A stretch of 64,000 bases of DNA from contig JACRCX010000046.1 in NCBI GenBank assembly GCA_016218815.1, positions 1 to 64,000 of the forward strand, in the 5' to 3' direction. The notes beneath the pieces are model-generated. The model made no database searches. It worked only from the letters and a program-made list of their open reading frames with translations, and had not been told where the DNA came from. The DNA comes from Deltaproteobacteria bacterium (GTDB taxonomy: Bacteria > Myxococcota_A > Polyangia > DRWM01 > JAAZOP01). Below are positions 20,626 through 29,697 of the stretch, in pieces. Both the position numbers and the translations under genes were made by a program. The number at the start of each line of letters is the position of its first letter. The stretch's first letter is position 1.

Positions 20626-23601
20626 ATGAGGACGATCGCGGCTGTCACGACGCTGTTCATCATCGGAGCTGCCTGGCCCATCGCCGGGTGCGGCGGCGAA
20701 GGCGATTCCGGCGACGCCGGCGAGACGGCGGACGAGCCCGGCGAGGGCGACGTCCCGGAGGAGGACGGCGGGACCGACGACGCGGTCCGTGACGACGCGG
20801 TCCGCGACGACGCGGCCGACGGCGACGACGCCACCGACGACGCGGCCGACGGCGACGAGGCGACGGACGAGGACGCGGAGACCGCGGACGGCGAAGAGGC
20901 GGACGCGGCGGAGGACGCCGAGGAGGCCGACGCGCCGGTGGAGTGCACGAGCGACGGCGAATGCGGCGACGGCTTCGACTGCACGACCGATTCGTGCGAT
21001 CCGGTCGACCACATCTGCACGTACGTCGCCGACGACGCGGCCTGCTCGGACCTCGACGCGTGCACGGGGGTCGAGGTTTGCACGCCGGGCGTGGGCTGCG
21101 AGGCCGGGACCGCGGTGGTTTGCGACGACGGGGTCGCCTGCACGACCGACACGTGCGACCCCGCGGACGGCACCTGCGCGCACGCGGCGGTGGACACGGC
21201 CTGCAACGACGGCATCGATTGCACCGTCGACGCCTGCGACCCGGTGCTGGGCTGCGACAACCAGCCCGACGACGGCGCCTGCGACGATCTGGACGCGTGC
21301 AACGGGATGGAGACCTGCATCATCCGCGTCGGGTGCGCGCCCGGCCTGCCGGTGGACTGCGACGACGGCGTCGCCTGCACGGTGGACTCGTGCGACTCCT
21401 CCGCCGGCCTGTGCAGCAACACGCCGGACGACACGGCTTGCCCGCCGTCCGCCCTTTGCGCCGGCGCCGCCTACTGCGATCCGGTCGCGGGCTGCTCGGC
21501 CGCGCCGCCGCCCGCCTGCGACGACGCCGTTCCCTGCACGGTCGACACGTGCGACCTCGCCACCGGCGCCTGCGTCCACACGGTGAGCGATGCGGCCTGT
21601 ACCGACGGGACCTTCTGCAACGGCGACGAGACCTGCGACGCCGTGCTCGGATGCCTGACCGGCGTGCGGACGTGCAGCGACAGCGTGCCCTGCACCGTCG
21701 ATTCGTGCGACGAGGCCGGCGACGCCTGCGTCTGGGCGCCGGACAACGCGCTGTGCGTCGATGCCGATCTGTGCGACGGCGCCGAGGTCTGCAACCCGGT
21801 GCTGGGCTGCCGTGCAGGCGTGCCGGTGAGCTGCGACGACGGGTTCGCCTGCACCACGGACGGCTGCACGCCGGCGACCGGCGCCTGCACGCACGTCACC
21901 TCCGACCCCCCGTGCAACGACGGCCTGTACTGCAACGGCGTCGAATCCTGCGCCATCGGCTCGGGCTGCGTCGCCGGAACCGTCGTCTCGTGCGACGACT
22001 CGATCTCGTGCACCGTCGATTCCTGCGACGAGACCGCCGACGCGTGCCAGCACGTCGCGAACCACGCCCTGTGCGGCGTGGGCATGGCCTGCATCCCGTC
22101 CCGCGGCGGCTGCGTCCCGGGCACCCTGTGCAGCTCGCCGGCGACGTGCAGCGACGGCGTCTTCTGCAACGGCGCGGAGGACTGCGTGGGGTCGCTCTGC
22201 GTCGGCGGGACGGTCCCCGACTGCAACGACTCCAACGCCTGCACCATCGACTCCTGCTCCGAGTCCGCCGGGGCCTGCGTCCACCTCCCGCGGGACCGGG
22301 ACGCTGACACCTACGGCGACGCCGGTTGCGGCGGCACCGACTGCAACGATCTCGACCTCAACATCCATCCCGGGGTGACCGACCCCTGCGACGGCGTGGA
22401 CAACGACTGCGACGGGCTCACCGACGGCGGTCTCCTGCCCAGCGGCTCCGTCTGCAGCTCCCACACCCAGTGCTGCACCGGCTCGTGCATCGCCGGCATC
22501 TGCAACACCGGCTACGGCCTGTGCGAGTCGCCGGGCACGCCCTGCGCCACGCCGGCCGAGTGCTGCTCGGGCCGCTGCGAGGCGGTCGCGGGCGGCGGCC
22601 TGGAGTGCGTCGGCACCGGCGCCTGCGAGGGCGCCGGCGATTCGTGCGTCTTCTCCGCGGACTGCTGCTCGCTGTGGTGCGTCGCGGGCACCTGCGACAC
22701 CGGCTTCGCCTGCCGCGTCATCGGCGGCTCCTGCACCAGCCCCTACCAGTGCTGCTCCGGCATCTGCACCGGCGGCACCTGCCGCAGCATCGGCGGCACG
22801 TGCTCCCCGCTGGGCGAGACGTGCACCTCGTCCAACGGCTGCTGCTCCGGGTGGTGTGACGTCGCGAACTGCGGCATCGGCTTCTTCTGCCGCGCCTCGG
22901 GCGAGCTGTGCAACGAGAACGCCGACTGCTGCGACGGCATCTGCGAAGGCTACACGCCCACGACGCCGGGCCGCTGCGCGTTCCTCGGCGGCTGTCTCAC
23001 CGTCGGCCAGCCGTGCACGGGCAACCGCAATTGCTGCTCCAAGGCCTGCGTCGACCCCGGGACCGGCAACCGTGTCTGCACCTACCTCTCCGGCTGCCGG
23101 CCGATGGGCGAGCTGTGCACCGCCGCCGGCGACTGCTGTTCGGGCCTCTGCCAGCCCGACGACTCCGGCCGCTCGATGCGCTGTCAGAACCCGCCCGGCT
23201 GCCAGCCCCCCGGCGAGATGTGCTTCGCCGGCGCGACCAACAACTGTTGCGGCGGGCACGAGTACTGCCGTCCGACCATCGCCGGCGTCTACCGCTGCTG
23301 GGCGCCCGGCTGGACCACCTGCCTGCCCGAGGACGACATCTGTCACTTCGGCGACGAGTGCTGCTCCGGCGTCTGCACGCTGCGGCCCGACGGCACGTAC
23401 CGCTGCGGCGGCGCCTGCATCGCGCTGGGCGGCAGCTGTACCGCCGACGCGGACTGCTGCACGCCGAACATCTGCCGCGGCGGCACCTGCCAGCCGCCGG
23501 ACGCGGCGTGCTCGCCGCTGGGCGCCCCCTGCCTGCTCAACACCGAGTGCTGCTCCAACTACTGTTTCGACGGCTTCTGCGCCATCAATCCCGCAGGCTG
23601 A
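20626..23601 (+). CDS. Giant Cys-rich repeat lipoprotein
   Basis: 991 residues from ATG 20626 behind GGGAGGAG. Lipobox PIAGC (Cys22), then about 90 residues of Asp/Glu/Ala-rich linker with DDAVRD and DDAADG repeats. The first half has repeated modules of the form CDDGVACTxDxCDPxxGxCxH...C; one MopE-like CDGVDNDCDGLTDGG occurs near the middle; the second half is made of short CCSGxC knots (QCCTGSC, ECCSGRC, DCCSLWC, QCCSGIC, GCCSGWC, DCCDGIC, NCCSKAC, DCCSGLC, ECCSGVC, ECCSNYC). A disulfide-stabilised surface fibre or protease-resistant stalk is a reasonable inference; no enzyme motif is seen. Confidence 0.85.
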   Translation: MRTIAAVTTLFIIGAAWPIAGCGGEGDSGDAGETADEPGEGDVPEEDGGTDDAVRDDAVRDDAADGDDATDDAADGDEATDEDAETADGEEADAAEDAEEADAPVECTSDGECGDGFDCTTDSCDPVDHICTYVADDAACSDLDACTGVEVCTPGVGCEAGTAVVCDDGVACTTDTCDPADGTCAHAAVDTACNDGIDCTVDACDPVLGCDNQPDDGACDDLDACNGMETCIIRVGCAPGLPVDCDDGVACTVDSCDSSAGLCSNTPDDTACPPSALCAGAAYCDPVAGCSAAPPPACDDAVPCTVDTCDLATGACVHTVSDAACTDGTFCNGDETCDAVLGCLTGVRTCSDSVPCTVDSCDEAGDACVWAPDNALCVDADLCDGAEVCNPVLGCRAGVPVSCDDGFACTTDGCTPATGACTHVTSDPPCNDGLYCNGVESCAIGSGCVAGTVVSCDDSISCTVDSCDETADACQHVANHALCGVGMACIPSRGGCVPGTLCSSPATCSDGVFCNGAEDCVGSLCVGGTVPDCNDSNACTIDSCSESAGACVHLPRDRDADTYGDAGCGGTDCNDLDLNIHPGVTDPCDGVDNDCDGLTDGGLLPSGSVCSSHTQCCTGSCIAGICNTGYGLCESPGTPCATPAECCSGRCEAVAGGGLECVGTGACEGAGDSCVFSADCCSLWCVAGTCDTGFACRVIGGSCTSPYQCCSGICTGGTCRSIGGTCSPLGETCTSSNGCCSGWCDVANCGIGFFCRASGELCNENADCCDGICEGYTPTTPGRCAFLGGCLTVGQPCTGNRNCCSKACVDPGTGNRVCTYLSGCRPMGELCTAAGDCCSGLCQPDDSGRSMRCQNPPGCQPPGEMCFAGATNNCCGGHEYCRPTIAGVYRCWAPGWTTCLPEDDICHFGDECCSGVCTLRPDGTYRCGGACIALGGSCTADADCCTPNICRGGTCQPPDAACSPLGAPCLLNTECCSNYCFDGFCAINPAG

Positions 23602-23684
23602 TCTTCCCGGCCGATTCGACGACTCCTCCCCGCCGGTGTAAGATCCCCACCGGTGACCGGCAATCGGCCATGGAGGAGGAACGA

Positions 23685-24572
23685 ATGGACAACCACCCTG
23701 CCCTCTACGCGCGTGCGGCCGTCCTGGGCGCGCTGCTGGGGCTTCTCGGCGCCTGCGGGGGGGATTTGGCGGCCACCGACGTCCCGGGCGACGGGGATCT
23801 CGACCTGCCGGGCGAGGGAGTCGGCGACGTCCCGGGCGACGACATCGCTCGGGGCGAGGACGGCTCCCCGGCCGACGATGTAACCTTGTCCGACGGCGAA
23901 GCGGGACCCGAGGGCGACGGCGGCCCCTGCGGCGACACCGAGTGCTCGAACTGCATCGATGACGACGGCGACACGCTCATCGACGGCTTCGACCCCCACT
24001 GCACCGGGTCGCTGGACGACGACGAGGCGAGCTTCGCCACCGACATCCCCGGCGACAACCGCGACGCCACCTGGCAGGACTGCTTCTTCGACGGCAACAG
24101 CGGCGGCGGCGACGACGGCTGCCGCTTCCACACCTGCTGCATGCTCGGTTCCTACTGCCCCCCCGATCTGGCCGACCATTTCGACCCCGCCACCGACTGC
24201 GAGGTATCGGCCGAGTGCATCGACTACTGCCGGCCCGCGACCTCCCCCGGCTGCGACTGCTTCGGCTGCTGCCAGATCTGGGTCGGCGGCACGCTGCACA
24301 CCGTGCTGGCGACGCCGGAGTGCACGGACGAGCTGATCGACGACCCGACGATCTGTTTCCCCTGCACCCAGACCGAGGACTGCGGGGATCCCTGCGTCCC
24401 GGCGCTCTGTGAGCTGTGCCCGGGGATGACCGTCGATGACCTGCCTCCGGAATGCGACGACACCACCCCGACCTGCCCCGAAGGCATGACCCCTTGCGCT
24501 GGGACCCCCGACTGCCCCACCGGCTACTACTGCTCCGTCGGCTGCTGCGTCGAAGACATCATGATCACCTGA
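23685..24572 (+). CDS. Cys-rich lipoprotein
   Basis: 295 residues from ATG 23685 with GGAGGAGG upstream. Lipobox LLGACGG (Cys24), an acidic linker with [17 protein letters not shown] repeats, then [21 protein letters not shown], a degenerate MopE-like motif, and a novel Cys-rich domain with [30 protein letters not shown] and [14 protein letters not shown]. It ends with a [15 protein letters not shown] knot. It follows the giant Cys-rich gene by 83 bp on the same strand and may be part of the same surface structure. No known domain is recognised. Confidence 0.78.
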   Translation: MDNHPALYARAAVLGALLGLLGACGGDLAATDVPGDGDLDLPGEGVGDVPGDDIARGEDGSPADDVTLSDGEAGPEGDGGPCGDTECSNCIDDDGDTLIDGFDPHCTGSLDDDEASFATDIPGDNRDATWQDCFFDGNSGGGDDGCRFHTCCMLGSYCPPDLADHFDPATDCEVSAECIDYCRPATSPGCDCFGCCQIWVGGTLHTVLATPECTDELIDDPTICFPCTQTEDCGDPCVPALCELCPGMTVDDLPPECDDTTPTCPEGMTPCAGTPDCPTGYYCSVGCCVEDIMIT

Positions 24573-24627
24573 CGGAGTCATCCGGATCTGGATCCCAAAC
24601 CGGGTTGAAACGTATGCTGGCCCCGCC

Positions 24628-25533
24628 ATGCGCACCACAGCATCCGCGACGCTGCTGCTTGGACTGCTCGCCGCCTCGCCGTCCGCGGCCTGGGAGCTTC
24701 GCGACACGACGTACGTCGACGTCGGGTTCGCGAGCATCGGGCCGGGAATTCCCGAGGTCGGCGAGGGATTCGCGTTCGGCGGGACCGTCGGCGCCCTGAT
24801 CCAGGAGGAGGAGTCCGACGACTTCGTGCTCTACGTCCGCCCGGGTCTCGAGTACTACCGCTCGTACGAGACCTGGGACGGCGACGACCTGGAGGTCAAC
24901 ATCGCCGGGCTGTCCACCTCGATCGGCTTCGGCATCGGCGGCCTGGGCAACATCGTTCCGTACGTCGACGTCGGCATCGAGCCGGTCGGCATGTTCGCGC
25001 TCGAACCGGAGGAGCTCTGGGACTGGGGCATCGGCATGCGCGGCTCGTTCGGCGTGGTCATCGGTCTGGGCGACATGTTCATCCTGCGCCCGGCCGTGGG
25101 CATCTCCTCCTTCATCTTCGCCGACCTCGATCGGCCGATGGGCGGACTGTGGTTCACCCTGGCCTTCGGCATCGATTCCGATCCGATCGAGTCCTACGAT
25201 GACGACGGCGGCGGCGACGAGACCGAGGACTTCTGGATCGGGTCGTCCACCCTGTACGCCTCGCCCGGCTCGCCGGGCGGCGCGATGGTCTGGATCCAGC
25301 GCAACGGCGGGTTCTCCGACACGGTGAGCGTGTGGGCCGACCCGCCGCCCGGGACGGTCGCCGTCCCGATCCCCGACCCCGCCTCGGGCCCCGACTACTG
25401 GCGGATCCTGGTCCACGCGTCGCCGGAGGCGTGCTACGAGTTCTCGCTGCCCGTGCACGCCTCGGGCGGCGGCGTCCAGAAGGACACCACGGTCTGGGTC
25501 TCCCCGAGCTGCGGGACGGGAGGTGCGCCATGA
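24628..25533 (+). CDS. Barrel-like exported protein with C-terminal beta domain
   Basis: 301 residues. Signal peptide (LLGLLAASPSAA), a barrel-like part (24-190) with Gly/aromatic strands such as ADLDRPMGGLWFTLAFGID, an acidic hinge (YDDDGGGDETEDF) and a C-terminal beta-sandwich-like part ending WVSPSCGTGGAP. Its TGA overlaps the ATG of the next gene (ATGA), so the pair is translationally coupled. Unrecognised beyond being an envelope protein. Confidence 0.72.
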   Translation: MRTTASATLLLGLLAASPSAAWELRDTTYVDVGFASIGPGIPEVGEGFAFGGTVGALIQEEESDDFVLYVRPGLEYYRSYETWDGDDLEVNIAGLSTSIGFGIGGLGNIVPYVDVGIEPVGMFALEPEELWDWGIGMRGSFGVVIGLGDMFILRPAVGISSFIFADLDRPMGGLWFTLAFGIDSDPIESYDDDGGGDETEDFWIGSSTLYASPGSPGGAMVWIQRNGGFSDTVSVWADPPPGTVAVPIPDPASGPDYWRILVHASPEACYEFSLPVHASGGGVQKDTTVWVSPSCGTGGAP

Positions 25534-26093
25534 GCCGTCGCATCCTCCCCGTCGCCCTCGCCGTGGCGCTGCTGGCTCCGGGCGCGGCCCGCGCCGACTC
25601 CCTGGTCCTGGCCGCCGAGGTCGGCGAGGCCTACGCGTGGTTCTCGAACTGGGACCAGGCCGAGCCGCTCACGCAGCTCGGCCTTCGCGCCTTCGTCATC
25701 GACAGCGACGAGATCGACCTGGGCGGCGGCATCCGCCTGGGCAAGCCCTGGGGCGGCGACTCGCCGAGCGCGGGCGCGATGAGCCTCGACTTCACCTTCC
25801 GGTACCACGACGACATGTACGGCAGCGAGAATTTCGAGCCGCTGTTCCTGATGAGCGTCTGCTACAGCCACCTGTGGGCCGAGAACCGCCCCCTTCCGCC
25901 GCCGGCCAACACCTCCTCCACGTGGTCCACCCGCGAGGGTTTCGGCCTGCGCCTGGGCGGCGGCTTCCTCGTCACCGCCGACGAGTTCTACTTCGACATG
26001 ACCATCTACGGCATCGCCGAGCTGCTCTGGCCCGAGCCCGACTTCCTCGCCGGCGGCGGGCTCGACATGGCCCTCGGCATCTACCTGGACTGA
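25530..26093 (+). CDS. Exported barrel-like protein
   Basis: 187 residues; the start ATG overlaps the stop of the preceding gene. Signal peptide MSRRILPVALAVALLAPGAARA. The mature part has regular amphipathic strands (IDLGGGIRLGKPWGG, MSLDFTFRYHDDMYG, GFGLRLGGGFLVTADEFYFDMTIYG) and ends LDMALGIYLD, a C-terminal strand typical of outer-membrane barrels. It probably works with its overlapping partner. Confidence 0.72.
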   Translation: MSRRILPVALAVALLAPGAARADSLVLAAEVGEAYAWFSNWDQAEPLTQLGLRAFVIDSDEIDLGGGIRLGKPWGGDSPSAGAMSLDFTFRYHDDMYGSENFEPLFLMSVCYSHLWAENRPLPPPANTSSTWSTREGFGLRLGGGFLVTADEFYFDMTIYGIAELLWPEPDFLAGGGLDMALGIYLD

Positions 26094-26146
26094 GGTTCCA
26101 ACAACCGATTGCCCCGCTCCCTCGCGAGCGTTAGTCTCTTCCTGCG

Positions 26147-28309
26147 ATGCGGTGGATGACCAAGCTGGATCGCGCCTTGTGCGACATGGCCGTGCGGGCG
26201 GCCCGCGCGGGGGGCGAGGAGGCGCGGCGGGTGCGGGAGGTCGTGGCCGGCGTGATGCGGCTCGATCCGCAGCGGCTGACCTCGTACTTCCACGTCGGCT
26301 TCGCCGAGGCGCTCCTGGGGCTGGACCTCTCCGAGCTGTCGGCGCCTCCGGTGAACGAGGCGCGCGACCGCTGGTACGCCTTCGGCAAGCTCGTCGCGCT
26401 GTCGCGCGAGCACCGCTACGAGGAGGCGGCGGCGCTGGCCTCGGCGGAGGTCGCGCTGCGCCTGGCGCGCGATCCGGAGATCGGCCCGGAGGCCGTGCCG
26501 CTGGCCACCGACGCCCTGCTGCGGGTCGGGTCGCTGGGCCAGGCCGCCGAGCTGGCCTGGGCCTACGTCCGCCCCGAGAAGCCCGACGAGGTGGAGTTCT
26601 TCCGGGGCGTGATCCGCGATGCGCTGGACCGCCTGCCGCTGTTCCGCGGGCCGGCGATGCCGCCCCAGGACGGCGCGCCCGATGCCGCCCGCAGGCTGCC
26701 GGCGGGCGATCCCTCCGCGGCCTTCCTCCGGCACGTCGCCGAGAAGGGAAGCTGGCAGGCGACGCTCGGACCCCTGCGCGCCCTCGTCACCCATGGCCTC
26801 GGCCGGGCCGCCGCGCTGCGCGGCGCGTTCGACGATGCCGAGCGGACGCAGATCCTGGCGGAGAACACGTTCGCCCCCGACGACCCGATGCGGGCCGTGG
26901 CCGCCGCCTGGCGCGCGCTCGCCCTCCTGCGCGCCCGCTCGCCCGGCGACCTGCGCCCCGGGAGCGCCGTGCGCCCCAACGCCGACCGCGCCCGCGGCCT
27001 GCTCGCGCGCCTCACCGCGCCGGGCGCGCCGTACGCGCCGGTCACCGCGCTCTATGCGCTGGGTGTGCTGGAATGCGAGGCCGGGAGGAACGCCGAGGCC
27101 GATGCGCTGTTCGCCCGCGCCCTCGACCGGCTGCTCGACGCCCCCGCGGCCGACGCCGGTCCCGTCGAGCCGTGGGTGCGGTTCCAGCGCGCGCAGTCGC
27201 TGCTGGCGACCCGGCCGGCCCCGTCGTCCGAGCAGCTCCGCGCGGCAGGCGGCCTGCTCAAGGCGGCGCTCGAGCACGTGCGGCCCGACGCCGCCGACCT
27301 GCGCCGCGTCGCCGATTCGCTGGAAGGGCTCGACGAGGCGCGACGGCGCGAGATCCTCGTCCGCGTGTCGATCGACGAGGTCGACAGCGTCGAGGCGCTG
27401 GTGCGGCTCTCGGCGGATCTGCTGGTGGTCGACGAGCCCGAGCGGGCGCTGGCGGCGGCCGAGCGGGCGCTGGTCCTGGCGACGCGCCCCGACCACAAGC
27501 TCCAGGCGCTGCGCGTGCAGGTCCGCGCGCTCTGCGGCCAGGGGCGCAACGACGAGGCGAACGACGTCTACGAGCGGCTGCGGGAGCACTGCGTCGAACA
27601 CGGGCTCCTGCGCGAGCTGGGGCGGTTCGTGGAGGGCGAGGGGCGCGAGTGCGGGCTGGTGCTGCCGCGCGAGCGCATGCTCACCCTGCTGCACGTCGCG
27701 CGCCTCGACCCCGCCGCGCTGCCCGCCGGCGTCCGGCACCTCGGCGTGCTCGCCGATCTGGTCCGCCTCTACCTGGGGAGCCACGACGACGAGGACCTGG
27801 CGTCGGCCGACGAGCTGATCCACGAGGTCCGGGCGGTCGACCCGCCGACGGCGGACGAGCTGGCGGGGCGACTCGCGGCGCAGTCGGCCAACCGCGGCGT
27901 CCCGGTCGTCCCGCCGCCCGACCCGGACCTCTGCGCCCACCTCCTGCACCGCTTCGGCGGCAACGTCTGCATCGTCGCCGTGGGCGGGCCGCTCTGCGAG
28001 CGGGAGACGTTCGAGCGGTTCGCGGCACGCGGGAGCGAGGTGGGGTACGGCGCGGTGTGGGTGCCGGCGTACGACGACGATCCGAACCGCACGCTGAACG
28101 AGGCGCAGGCGATCCTGGCGGGCGGCTGCCGCGGGCTGCTCCTCCTGCGCTGGAACCGCCGCGCCGTCCGCGAGACCCTCGCCGCCCGCGCCCGGGATCT
28201 GGGCGTCGTGCTGCGGTGTTTCGACCTGCACGGCTTCCATGGCCTGCGCACCCAGGCCGGCCTCCTCCTGGCACAGCTCGTCCAGCGCCACGCGTTGACG
28301 GGGCGGTAG
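26147..28309 (+). CDS. Large TPR-like helical protein with possible DUF2325-like C-terminus
   Basis: 720 residues without signal peptide or membrane helix, so cytosolic. Almost all of it is Ala/Leu-rich helical repeat (TPR/SEL-like), for example LYALGVLECEAGRNAEADALFARALDRLL and SADLLVVDEPERALAAAERALVLA. The last 110 residues differ: NVCIVAVGGPLCERETFERFA...GYGAVWVPAYDDDPNRTLNEAQAILAGGCRGLLLLRWNRRAVRETLAARARDLGVVLRCFD resembles the small Rossmann-like DUF2325 domain, although this is a weak match by eye. ATG 26147 or 26156 may be the start. A scaffold or regulatory role is an inference. Confidence 0.65.
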   Translation: MRWMTKLDRALCDMAVRAARAGGEEARRVREVVAGVMRLDPQRLTSYFHVGFAEALLGLDLSELSAPPVNEARDRWYAFGKLVALSREHRYEEAAALASAEVALRLARDPEIGPEAVPLATDALLRVGSLGQAAELAWAYVRPEKPDEVEFFRGVIRDALDRLPLFRGPAMPPQDGAPDAARRLPAGDPSAAFLRHVAEKGSWQATLGPLRALVTHGLGRAAALRGAFDDAERTQILAENTFAPDDPMRAVAAAWRALALLRARSPGDLRPGSAVRPNADRARGLLARLTAPGAPYAPVTALYALGVLECEAGRNAEADALFARALDRLLDAPAADAGPVEPWVRFQRAQSLLATRPAPSSEQLRAAGGLLKAALEHVRPDAADLRRVADSLEGLDEARRREILVRVSIDEVDSVEALVRLSADLLVVDEPERALAAAERALVLATRPDHKLQALRVQVRALCGQGRNDEANDVYERLREHCVEHGLLRELGRFVEGEGRECGLVLPRERMLTLLHVARLDPAALPAGVRHLGVLADLVRLYLGSHDDEDLASADELIHEVRAVDPPTADELAGRLAAQSANRGVPVVPPPDPDLCAHLLHRFGGNVCIVAVGGPLCERETFERFAARGSEVGYGAVWVPAYDDDPNRTLNEAQAILAGGCRGLLLLRWNRRAVRETLAARARDLGVVLRCFDLHGFHGLRTQAGLLLAQLVQRHALTGR

Positions 28310-28363
28310 CGCCGTGGCCCACAAGTTGGAGACCGCCACAGAGCGTCCGGTCGGGCTCCGAAT

Positions 28364-28453
28364 CCGAACCGCGGGCTGCTCGGCGGCAAAGTCGCCGAGT
28401 CCCTTCGGGGCCAGCCCGCGGCTTGAAGCCGCGCCCTGAAGGGCGCGGTTCGG
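28364..28453. repeat. Three-hairpin palindromic element, copy 1 (90 bp)
   Basis: Outer arms CCGAACCGCG / CGCGGTTCGG enclose three hairpins: GCGGGCTG/CAGCCCGC (apex enlarged by a nested CTCGGCG/CGCCGAG stem), GCGGCTT/AAGCCGC, and CGCGCCC/GGGCGCG. Further copies are at 48837-48904 and 63357-63424. This copy lies between the convergent ends of the TPR and protease genes, where it could also act as a bidirectional terminator. Confidence 0.88.
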
Positions 28454-28473
28454 TTGTCCCGGCTCTTCCCTCG

Positions 28474-29697
28474 CTACTCTTGGCAGTAGTACCCGAGCGA
28501 CGCGTCGACCCAGCCGCAGGTCTGGCCGCACGGGAGGCAGTGGCGGCGGCGCACCAGGAGGTCGGGGTCGCACCAGACGGCGACGTCGCCCTCGCACCGT
28601 CCCTGCCAGGTCAACCCCGTCGGGCAGCGCTCGCCCGCGAGGCAGCGGAAGTCGCCGTCGGCATCCTCGCCGCACACGCGCCCGCGCGCCCCGCAGTCGT
28701 CGTGCCGCAGGTCCGTCGCCGGGTCCTCGCCGACGCACCACTCCGCCGTGTCGCCGTTGCAGTGCCCGGCCAATCCCCAGCGGCAGCGGGGGAGCTCGAC
28801 GACGAAGCTCGCGATCCACGTCGCGTCCCGGTCCGTGCGCGCCCAATGATCGTAGGAGACGCAGTCCGCGTCGCCCCCGTTGAGCGTCCCGACGACGCGG
28901 ACGAGGCCGTCGGGGAAGGTCACCAGGCCGGGGGAGCCCGAGTCGCCGAAGCAGACGGCCGACGTGCCGCCGCCCCACGTCGTGTAGTCCGCCATCCCCA
29001 GCTCGAAGATCTCCTCCACCGTCCACCAGCGCCGCGTGTTGCTGCCGCCCATCGGATTCGTGGTGCCGTAGCCCACGTTCTGCACGTCGCCCCCGACGAA
29101 GGCCGGATCGAGGCGCGCCAGGTCCGAGTCGTTGATCTCGAACGGCGTCACCGCCGGGTAGTCCTCCGACGCCAGCCCGTCCAGCACACACACCGCGTTG
29201 TCGTGCGATGCGGAGCCCCCGTCCCACAGCGGGTTGACGTGCACGGCGGAGAATTGGAAACGGTGCAGCGGCCGGGAGGCGTCGGGGCCGACCGCGAAGT
29301 CGAGCTCGTCGGCGGCGCGGCCGACGACGCAGTGCGCGGCCGTCAGCACCGCGTTGTCGCCGATCAGGGTCGCGGTGCAGAAGTTGCCGCCGCCGTAGCG
29401 GTCGACCAGCGCCCCCACCGCGTTCTGCTCGCCCTCGGACAGCTCGACCACGGACGGATCCGGCGCCGGCTCCCCGTTGACGATCGCGCCGCCCCACGTC
29501 CCGGTGCCGGCGAGGATCGGCGCCGAACCCCCCATCGGCTCCTTCTCGGGCTCCCCGGCACCGCAGAACGTCCCCGGCGCCCACTCCTCCGGCAGCGGCC
29601 CGCCGCAGGAGAGTGCCAGGAATGCGGCCCCCGCCGTAGCGGCGAGGCGCAGCCGCCGGAGGCGGCAAGCCCGCCGACTCACGGTACGCAATACCAT
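28474..29697 (-). CDS. Trypsin-like serine protease lipoprotein
   Basis: 407 residues. Long basic N-region, hydrophobic core and lipobox FLALSCGG. The S1 (chymotrypsin) fold follows: AIVNGEPAP marks the activation N-terminus, LTAAHC the histidine, SHDNAVCVL the aspartate and CFGDSGSPG the serine, so the triad is complete. After the protease domain come Cys-rich modules, ending with GLTWQGRCEGDVAVWC...CLPCGQTCGW...GYYCQE. The start at 29697 overlaps the end of the neighbouring protease gene by 19 bp. The two are paralogues in one operon. Substrate unknown; secreted and surface-tethered. Confidence 0.9.
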   Translation of the reverse strand: MVLRTVSRRACRLRRLRLAATAGAAFLALSCGGPLPEEWAPGTFCGAGEPEKEPMGGSAPILAGTGTWGGAIVNGEPAPDPSVVELSEGEQNAVGALVDRYGGGNFCTATLIGDNAVLTAAHCVVGRAADELDFAVGPDASRPLHRFQFSAVHVNPLWDGGSASHDNAVCVLDGLASEDYPAVTPFEINDSDLARLDPAFVGGDVQNVGYGTTNPMGGSNTRRWWTVEEIFELGMADYTTWGGGTSAVCFGDSGSPGLVTFPDGLVRVVGTLNGGDADCVSYDHWARTDRDATWIASFVVELPRCRWGLAGHCNGDTAEWCVGEDPATDLRHDDCGARGRVCGEDADGDFRCLAGERCPTGLTWQGRCEGDVAVWCDPDLLVRRRHCLPCGQTCGWVDASLGYYCQE

